Shown: positions 30,786 to 31,670 of the stretch, piece by piece
Layout of the letters: each line of letters starts with the position of its first letter
Position numbering within the stretch: the first letter of the stretch is position 1
Assembly (NCBI GenBank): GCA_007116835.1
Contig: SKHS01000076.1
Location: 1-31,670, forward strand
Direction: 5' to 3'
From: Halomonas sp.
GTDB lineage: Bacteria > Pseudomonadota > Gammaproteobacteria > Pseudomonadales > Halomonadaceae
DNA: 31,670 nt
Translations under genes and position numbers: made by a program
Notes under the pieces: generated by a model
What the model was told of the DNA's origin: nothing
The model's input: the letters and a program-made list of their open reading frames with translations, nothing else
Database searches by the model: none

Positions 30786-31670
30786 ATGAGTGGCAAATGT
30801 CCTGTAATGCATGGTGGCAACACCTCTACTGGCACCTCCAACAAAGATTGGTGGCCAGAAGCGCTAAACCTAGACATCCTGCATCAGCATGATCGTAAAA
30901 CTAATCCGATGGATCCAGATTTTGACTATCGGGAAGAGGTCAAGAAACTCGATTTTGACGCCCTCAAGCAAGATGTTCATGCCTTGATGACCGATAGCCA
31001 AGCTTGGTGGCCTGCCGACTGGGGCCATTACGGCGGCCTGATGATTCGTCTTGCCTGGCACGCTGCGGGCACCTACCGCATTGCTGATGGTCGTGGCGGC
31101 GGCGGTACTGGTAGCCAGCGTTTCGCGCCGTTGAACTCCTGGCCGGACAACACCAGCCTGGATAAAGCACGTCGTTTGCTGTGGCCGGTGAAGAAAAAGT
31201 ACGGCAATAAAATCAGCTGGGCTGACCTGTTTATTCTGTCGGGCACGGTTGCTTACGAATCCATGGGGCTACCCGCTTACGGCTTCTCGTTTGGCCGTGA
31301 AGATATTTGGCACCCGGAGAAAGATATTTATTGGGGCGCTGAAAAAGAGTGGTTAGCGCCTTCTGACGAGCGCTACGCTGATGTTACTAAGCCGGATACT
31401 ATGGAAAATCCGCTGGCAGCGGTTCAAATGGGGCTTATTTACGTTAACCCTGAAGGGGTAAATGGTCAGCCTGACCCGCTTATGACGGCAGAGCATGTGC
31501 GCCTCACCTTCGCCCGTATGGCGATGAACGATGAAGAAACCGCCGCACTAACAGCGGGTGGTCATACCGTGGGTAAATGCCATGGTAATGGCGATGCCGC
31601 AGCGCTAAGCGCTGAGCCGGAAGCCTCTGATGTTGAAACCCAAGGCTTTGGTTGGAATAACCCGCACATG
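30786..31670 (+). CDS. katG: Catalase-peroxidase KatG (5' part, cut by window end)
   Basis: The first 295 residues of a bifunctional haem catalase-peroxidase (whole family about 720-740), with the frame still open at the window edge. The distal haem triad Arg88-Trp91-His92 lies in MIRLAWHAAGTYR. Trp91 and Tyr219 (in YVNPEG) are two parts of the Met-Tyr-Trp cross-link, the methionine lying beyond or near the edge. Proximal His260 is in GGHTVGKCHG. There is no signal peptide (start MSGKCPVMHGG), so it is cytoplasmic and removes hydrogen peroxide. GGGGAG lies 6 bp before the ATG. It follows the pntB terminator, so it is a separate transcription unit. Confidence 0.96.
   Translation, partial: MSGKCPVMHGGNTSTGTSNKDWWPEALNLDILHQHDRKTNPMDPDFDYREEVKKLDFDALKQDVHALMTDSQAWWPADWGHYGGLMIRLAWHAAGTYRIADGRGGGGTGSQRFAPLNSWPDNTSLDKARRLLWPVKKKYGNKISWADLFILSGTVAYESMGLPAYGFSFGREDIWHPEKDIYWGAEKEWLAPSDERYADVTKPDTMENPLAAVQMGLIYVNPEGVNGQPDPLMTAEHVRLTFARMAMNDEETAALTAGGHTVGKCHGNGDAAALSAEPEASDVETQGFGWNNPHM

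Overview
The window looks like chromosomal DNA of a halophilic gammaproteobacterium, most likely Halomonas or a close relative. This is an inference from the mid-50s GC impression, the acidic exported proteins and the combination of families; no rRNA or other taxonomic marker is present. All genes have intact frames. I see no tRNA, rRNA, CRISPR array, transposase or phage gene.

Layout. (1) 68-3904: an IclR-family regulator diverges from a three-gene operon encoding the last two steps of the 3-oxoadipate pathway (CoA-transferase A and B, thiolase), with matching operator-like inverted repeats in the shared intergenic region. (2) 3977-9860: O-acetylhomoserine sulfhydrylase (MetY), a small exported acidic protein of unknown function, a Tat-exported sulfide:quinone oxidoreductase (SQR) followed by a small membrane protein, and agmatinase divergent from a LysR regulator. 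(3) 10014-27115: a 17-kb quinoprotein alcohol-oxidation island. (4) 27497-30527: pntAB proton-translocating transhydrogenase, closed by a strong terminator. (5) 30786-end: catalase-peroxidase katG, cut by the window edge.

The quinoprotein island holds a NarL-type response regulator, a PqqF-like M16 protease, a soluble hybrid sensor kinase, an ErcA-like iron alcohol dehydrogenase, an S9 peptidase (PqqH-like), a zinc metallohydrolase, a SoxYZ-like carrier, a PedF-like cytochrome c, a calcium-type PQQ ethanol dehydrogenase (ExaA), a secreted pentapeptide-repeat protein, a rhodanese-like C-x3-C-W protein, and pqqEDCBA including the 23-residue pqqA. Together these make the PQQ cofactor, the periplasmic enzyme and its electron acceptor, and a dedicated signalling pathway. 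The SoxYZ-like carrier, metallohydrolase and C-x3-C-W protein form the poorly understood part: they look like a periplasmic sulfur or thiol relay attached to an alcohol-oxidation system, and I regard this as the most interesting system here.

Regulatory DNA adds several observations: a shared TAAGGTGCT element abutting an extended -10 upstream of ercA, the cytochrome operon and katG; a 15-bp palindrome upstream of exaA; a 12-bp inverted repeat upstream of pqqA; a hairpin between pqqA and pqqB; and several short tandem duplications, one covering the metY stop codon and one lengthening the PqqE C-terminus.
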